Source: Seriola aureovittata
Lineage: Eukaryota; Chordata; Actinopteri; Carangiformes; Carangidae
Length of the DNA stretch: 64,000 bases
NCBI RefSeq assembly: GCF_021018895.1
Contig: NC_079380.1
Coordinates: 5,958,236-6,022,235, forward strand
Direction of reading: 5' to 3'
Shown: one piece after another, positions 62,454 to 64,000 of the stretch
Layout of the letters: every line of letters starts with the position of its first letter
Numbering within the stretch: the first letter of the stretch is position 1
Notes under the pieces: generated by a model
What the model was told of the DNA's origin: nothing
What the model saw: only the letters and a program-made list of their open reading frames with translations
Databases searched by the model: none
Position numbers and translations under genes: made by a program

Positions 62454-64000
62454 ACTTGGGTGCTTTCTGCTGTTGTAACACATGGAGGCGGTGTTGAGCC
62501 CTGAAACGCCACTAAAACCATACCATACCATATTTTATTTTATTTTATTTTAATATCAGGCATTCATATATTGTTGATGTAAGCTTAAAATAATAAAATG
62601 AACTGATTAACTTATACAGTTTTTATAGGTAACTCTTGACAAACAAAAAAATTAATTAATTAATTAAAATGCCATAGAGCAAAAAAGTCCTATAAATCTC
62701 ACGAAATTATAATAATAGAGGATTCTTATTCTCATTACATCATTATTCTTATTATTATGAAAGGGTTCTTTGTGGCCTTATGAAATATAGTTCTTAGTAG
62801 CCTAGTGACATATAGTTGTCATTTTGCCATTATGCTTGAAAAATATTGGATGCAGGTTCTATATTTTGCTTCAGTGCAAACAACAGAAATTGACAATAAA
62901 TTACTTCAGCTAATTTCCTGCAATGCCAAAAGTGGGCTGCTTGTCATTCAATGTATGTTTTCATCTATGCTGTGGTAAAGACCTTTAAAGTATAATTAGG
63001 CACTATTATTAGAAAAGCTGAGCTGTTGTCTCTAACAACACACAAAGAGAAGGTATGTGTTCCTCAAATATTTCACAAACCCAAAGTATCTTGACAGAGT
63101 CTGAACTCTTAAGTGATGCACTGTGAAATTCACCGTTAAAGATGTGAAAGACACCTTAAACAATCAACAGTATAACAATGTACAGTAACAAGTCTAGACA
63201 CAAGTTAACAATAACATTTGACTATGGAGAACATATTAAGAGATTAGGGAAGTGCACTTTTAGCCTTTGGAGGGGCTTCTATTAAAACAATAACTGACAG
63301 CAGTGAGCGTTTTAGTAAATGGTCACTTGTGAAAACATTTGTAAAAAAAAAGGAAAAGCCAACTGGTACATTACCATCTGACTGACCATTTCATTGTTGC
63401 ATCCTCGACTCTCCGGGAGCAGCACATCTCCATGGCAACGCTGTACGCTCACAGTGTGGGTGCATGAGTAGCACTTGTGTGACTTCTTCACCTCAGATAA
63501 CCCAGAATACCAAACAAAATCATCTTCAAGCAAAGTATGACCCAAAGTACCAGATCATCTGCTGGTACAACTTCAAAAGACACTTCTTTCCTCTCTGCCA
63601 AAGAAAGTGCTGTGCTGTAGGAGAACAACCATCTTTAAATCCTCAAGAAATTGGACTGTTGCTGGGCTGTAACTGTCCTTGACTATAGTTTTCTTACCTT
63701 ATACTTTTATTTCACACATTGAATCTATTACAAACCAATAAACCTTACTCATGATGTCATGTTTCGTGTCAATGTGGTTTTGAATATTTGGAATATTATG
63801 CTTTTAAGGATGATAAACCTGGTTATTTATATGCCTACACATCCAGGTTTCATATTATTTGTTTGTCCTCTCAATGTCTCAGCTTCTCATTTCTGTACCA
63901 ACAGAGAATGATCAGAAACCTGGATAAGGTGTTTACATGCTCAACACATAACTGGGATACTCTAAAAATCGGATCACAACCAGTATACTACTGCACATGG
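62454..64000. other. Region upstream of rpl19, no supported gene
   Basis: AT-rich sequence with a (TTTTA)n-like stretch at about 62532-62552. A short ATG frame (MEAVLSPETPLK..., 62484) close to the divergent side of the rpl19 promoter has no visible donor before a stop. Nothing else identified. Confidence 0.5.

Noticed and set aside
62484..62555. Possible divergent gene start (MEAVLSPETPLK...)
   Set aside because: Stops after about 24 codons in a TTTTA repeat with no splice donor; at most a 5' UTR fragment.

Overview
This is nuclear DNA from a ray-finned fish, probably a percomorph. The window has vertebrate-style split genes with short exons and GT-AG introns, many (CA)n/(TG)n microsatellites, and several interspersed repeats that I recognise as widespread in teleost genomes. 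Apart from tRNAs, three protein-coding genes can be supported. They are a single-coding-exon gap-junction gamma connexin (gjc1/Cx45-like, + strand, 36289-37746), a seven-coding-exon ST8SIA-family alpha-2,8-sialyltransferase (- strand, 45113-50493) and ribosomal protein L19 (rpl19, six coding exons, - strand, 58727-62163). All three reading frames are intact. No functional link between the three is evident; they look like an ordinary syntenic block.

The most structured part is 13.7-25.3 kb, a tRNA-Cys(GCA) cluster. It holds eight intact-looking 72-nt genes on both strands plus eroded, truncated or anticodon-changed relics. Flanking DNA has been copied along with the tRNAs in direct and inverted orientation. 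A 2130-bp block (16772-18901) is repeated head-to-tail (18902-21031) with only one base difference seen by eye (17970 a versus 20100 g), and the second junction leaves a truncated tRNA. A 5'-truncated LINE has landed in one of the older units. A ninth intact tRNA-Cys, with a more canonical T-loop, lies alone at 47691-47762, antisense inside a sialyltransferase intron.

Layout: 1-13.7 kb is non-coding with microsatellites and two old copies of one teleost repeat; 13.7-25.3 kb is the tRNA-Cys cluster; 25.3-36.2 kb is non-coding sequence upstream of gjc1 with two DR1 nuclear-receptor motifs; 36.2-39.4 kb is gjc1 with its 3' UTR; 39.4-45 kb is non-coding with a terminal-inverted-repeat element; 45-50.5 kb is the sialyltransferase; 50.5-58.6 kb is non-coding with a nested retroelement-like repeat, a TATA-driven signal-peptide ORF and a broken SRCR-like stretch; 58.6-62.5 kb is rpl19 with a TTAA-flanked MITE in an intron and a TOP-type start; 62.5-64 kb shows nothing assignable.

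No CRISPR array, phage or bacterial feature is present. The most likely overlooked items are the recent tandem amplification of the tRNA-Cys unit, the GC-AG intron in the sialyltransferase and the orphan secreted-peptide candidate at 53.6 kb.
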